DNA from: Hyphomonadaceae bacterium
GTDB lineage: Bacteria; Pseudomonadota; Alphaproteobacteria; Caulobacterales; Hyphomonadaceae
NCBI GenBank assembly: GCA_016714495.1
Contig: JADKDU010000004.1
Location: forward strand, 186,001-250,000
Direction: 5' to 3'
Length of the DNA stretch: 64,000 nucleotides
The notes under the pieces are model-generated. The model worked only from the letters and a program-made list of their open reading frames with translations. It made no database searches and had not been told where the DNA came from. The position numbers were made by a program, and so were the translations under genes. The number at the start of each line of letters is the position of its first letter. Within the stretch, counting starts at the first letter, position 1. Below are positions 61,271 to 64,000 of the stretch, one piece after another.

Positions 61271-64000
61271 CTACTCCGCCGCCTGCGCCGCCTTCTTTGT
61301 CTTGGCTTTTACCGGTGCAGCCTTCGCACCAGCCTTCGATTTCGCTCTCTGGCGGGCCCGACGCTCTTCCTGCCGCGCGAATGTCTGCACGAGGAACTTG
61401 CCCGTCCAGGATTTCTTGTTCTTCGCGACGTCTTCGGGCGTGCCCACCGCCACCACTTCCCCACCGCCATCGCCGCCATCCGGCCCCATGTCGACGATCC
61501 AGTCCGCCACCTTGATGACGTCCAGATTGTGCTCGATCACCACGATGGTGTTGCCCGCATCGACCAGCTCCTGCAGCACTTCCATCAGCGTCCGCACGTC
61601 GTCGAAGTGCAAGCCCGTGGTCGGCTCGTCGAGTATATACATCGTCCGGCCCGTCGCCCGCTTCGACAGCTCCTTGGCCAGCTTCACCCGCTGCGCTTCG
61701 CCGCCCGAAAGGGTCGTCGCCTGCTGACCCACTTTCACATAGCCAAGCCCAACCCGCGCAAGCGTTTCCATCTTGCCGCGAATGCCCGGCACCGCGCCAA
61801 AGAACACGCGCGCCTCTTCCACGGTCATGTCGAGCACATCCGCGATCGACTTGCCCTTGTAGAGCACTTCAAGCGTCTCGCGGTTGTAGCGCTTCCCCTT
61901 GCACACATCGCAAGTGACATACACGTCCGGCAGGAAGTGCATCTCGATCTTCACGACGCCATCGCCCTGGCATGCCTCGCAGCGCCCCCCTTTCACGTTG
62001 AACGAGAACCGTCCCGCCTGATATCCGCGCGCCTTCGATTCCGGCAGACCCGTATACCAATCCCGGATCGGCCCGAACGCGCCGGTGTATGTCGCAGGGT
62101 TGGAGCGCGGCGTGCGACCGATCGGCGACTGGTCGATGTCGATGATCTTGTCGAGGTGCTCGATGCCCTCGATCTTCTGATGCGCCGCCGGTGCATCGCT
62201 CGCGCCATTCAACCGCCGCGCTAGCGCCTTGTAAAGCGTCTCGATGATCAGCGTGGACTTGCCGCCGCCCGACACGCCCGTCACGCAGGTGAAGATGCCC
62301 AGCGGAATTTCCGCCGTCACATTCTTCAGGTTGTTCCCGGTCGCGCCGACGACCTTGATCATCTTCTTCTTGTCGGCCCAGCGACGCTTCTCGGGGATCG
62401 CGATCTCCTCTTCGCCAGAGAGATACTTGCCCGTGATGCTCTGCGGGTTCGCCATCAGGTCTTCCGGCTTGCCGAACGCGATCACTTCGCCGCCCAGCAC
62501 GCCCGCGCGCGGACCCATGTCGATCGGATCGCGTCCTCATCATGTTCGACGACGATCACCGTGTTGCCGAGATCGCGCAGCCGTTTCAGCGTTTCGAGCA
62601 GCCGGTCGTTGTCCCGCTGGTGCAGGCCGATCGACGGCTCGTCGAGCACGTAGAGCACGCCCGAAAGCCCCGATCCGATCTGCGAAGCTAACCGAATACG
62701 TTGGCTCTCGCCGCCCGACAGCGTGCCTGATCCGCGCGATAATGTCAGATACTCAAGCCCCACATCGTTGAGGAATTGCAACCTGTCCCTGATCTCTTTG
62801 AGAATCCGGACTGCAATCTCGTTCTGCTTCTTGGTTAGCGTCTTCGGCAGCGTCTCGAACCAGTCGCGCGCCGACTTGATCGACAGCTTGGCCGAATCCG
62901 AAATCGTGAACTTGTTGATCTTCACGCTCAGGGCTTCCGGCCGCAGCCGTTCGCCCTTGCAGGTCGGGCAGGGCGCAGCCGACTGGTAACGCCCGATCTC
63001 TTCGCGCATCCATGCCGAGTCCGTCTCCCGGAACCGACGCTCCAGATTGCCGACCACGCCCTCGAACGGCTTGGTCACTTCATAACGGCGCATTCCGTCA
63101 TCGAAGACGAAATCCACTTCATCCTCGCCGGTCCCGTTCAGGATCAGGTCCCGTACCGTTTCCGACAGCTTGTTCCACGGCGCGGTCAGCGAGAACTTGT
63201 ACTTCTTTGCCAGCGCCTTCAGCGTCTGGTCCTGCAGCGGCGAGGCTGACTTTCCCCATGGCGCAATCGCCCCGTCACTCAGGCTCTTGTCCGTTTCCGG
63301 CACGACGAGCGCCGGGTCGATCTTCAGCTGCTCGCCCAAGCCATCGCAGGCCGGGCACGCGCCGAACGGATTATTGAATGAGAACAGCCGCGGCTCGATC
63401 TCCGGGATCGTGAAGCCCGAAACAGGACAGGCGAACTTGGCGGAAAAAGTCAGCCGCTTTGGCTCTTCGCCTTCCTTCACCTTATCCGCAAATTCCGCAA
63501 CAGCGATGCCGTCCGCCAGACCTAGCGCCGTCTCGAAACTCTCGGCCAGCCGCTGCTCCATCCCGGCCTTGATGACGATCCGGTCCACGACAACGTCGAT
63601 GTCGTGCTTCAGCTTCTTGTCCAGCTTCGGCGGATCTTCCAGTTCGTGATACTCGCCATCCACCTTCACCCGCGCAAAGCCGCGTTTCAGCAGGTCGGCG
63701 AACTCCTTGCGGTACTCACCCTTCCGGCCGCGGATCATCGGCGCCAGCAAGTGGAACCGCGTCCCCTCGCCAAGCGCCATCGCCTTGTCGACCATCTGCG
63801 ACACGGTCTGCGCCTCGATCGGCAACCCGGTCGCCGGCGAATACGGAACGCCGACACGCGCCCAGAGAAGGCGCATGTAGTCATACACCTCCGTCACCGT
63901 TCCCACGGTCGAGCGCGGGTTGCGGCTGGTGGTCTTCTGCTCGATCGAGATCGCCGGCGAGAGACCATCGATGCGCTCCACATCCGGCTTCTGCATTAGT
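61271..64000 (-). pseudogene. uvrA: excinuclease ABC subunit A, 5' end outside window, with internal deletion
   Basis: UvrA is the damage-recognition ATPase of nucleotide excision repair. The upstream part reads PAISIEQKTTSRNPRST, has the zinc-region PRLFSFNNPFGACPACDGLG, signature GTLSGGESQRIRLASQ and Walker B VLYVLDEPSIGLH. The downstream part has GVSGGGKSTLIIETL, the second zinc hook (CEACQGDG, CDVCKGKRY), GGEAQRVKLAKEL and YILDEPTTGLH. Between them, after VVEHDEDAIR (about 62528), the frame jumps: the expected TADYVI-like residues are missing and the second frame resumes at DMGPRAGVLGGEV. About 16 bases seem to be deleted. The window end removes the first residues. Confidence 0.85.

Noticed and set aside
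61271..64000. Two independent UvrA-like genes
   Set aside because: The two frames cover consecutive, non-overlapping parts of one UvrA, with the break in the middle of the first ATPase domain, so it is one damaged gene.

Overview
The window is a GC-rich, gene-dense bacterial chromosome segment with about 67 protein-coding loci and one tRNA (Trp). I see no insertion sequence, prophage, CRISPR array or rRNA. The gene families point to an alphaproteobacterium, probably near Caulobacterales/Hyphomonadaceae. The clues are the Kdo/lipid A genes grouped with DUF374 and DUF4170 genes, dapA directly followed by smpB, a CC0125/CC1285-type lipoprotein, TrmFO, and many Tat or lipobox exported proteins. 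This placement is an inference; no marker phylogeny was run.

Layout. 1-7.2 kb: a frameshifted thiolase (cut by the window start), an exported protein, a YihY/BrkB membrane protein, a VanX-like D-Ala-D-Ala dipeptidase and small unknown genes, then about 690 bases with no intact gene. 7.2-17.7 kb: an alpha/beta hydrolase with a disturbed N-terminus, then a two-armed envelope locus. The minus arm (DUF374 acyltransferase, waaA, lpxK, lpxL) builds Kdo-lipid A. The plus arm (pmbA/tldD, cysQ-like phosphatase, DUF4170, MsbA-like ABC exporter) follows a Cys-X5-Arg phosphatase and a small membrane protein. Genes within each arm overlap by a few bases and are probably translationally coupled. 17.8-25.2 kb: a degenerate receiver protein, a lipoprotein, a TauE/SafE permease, a GNAT acetyltransferase, an acyl-CoA dehydrogenase, a PepSY membrane protein, an RluB-type pseudouridine synthase and a GST. 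25.2-30.8 kb: tRNA-Trp, a thioesterase, two coupled RNA methyltransferases, an OmpA-like protein followed by a coiled-coil/HhH protein, a GFA protein and a ClpP-fold exported protein.

30.9-45.7 kb holds the propionyl/methylmalonyl-CoA functions: MeaB chaperone, MutB large subunit and MutA small subunit, all on the minus strand. MutB and MutA are separated by about 8 kb of unrelated genes: two EF-hand proteins, an SDR, a Tat-type DUF1906 lipoprotein, a Tat-type Fe/Mn-SOD-like lipoprotein, a PPOX protein and a PQQ sugar dehydrogenase. 45.8-64 kb: nitronate monooxygenase, threonine dehydratase, a DJ-1/PfpI pseudogene, a soluble lytic transglycosylase, dapA-smpB, a TauD dioxygenase, an EAL protein, sodB, a squalene/phytoene-synthase-like gene, DUF6498 and DUF1353 proteins, trmFO, a TonB-C protein, a membrane protein and uvrA (broken in the middle and cut by the window end).

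A recurring feature is damage to otherwise well-conserved genes: thiolase, alpha/beta hydrolase, RlmI-like methyltransferase, DJ-1 and uvrA. Three lesions are one- or two-base indels that could be assembly errors. The DJ-1 stop codon and the roughly 16-base gap in uvrA are less easily explained that way. I did not find a convincing novel defence or mobile system. The most unusual biology is the split methylmalonyl-CoA mutase, the paired Tat lipoproteins, the phosphatase inside the lipid A locus and the pseudo-receiver.
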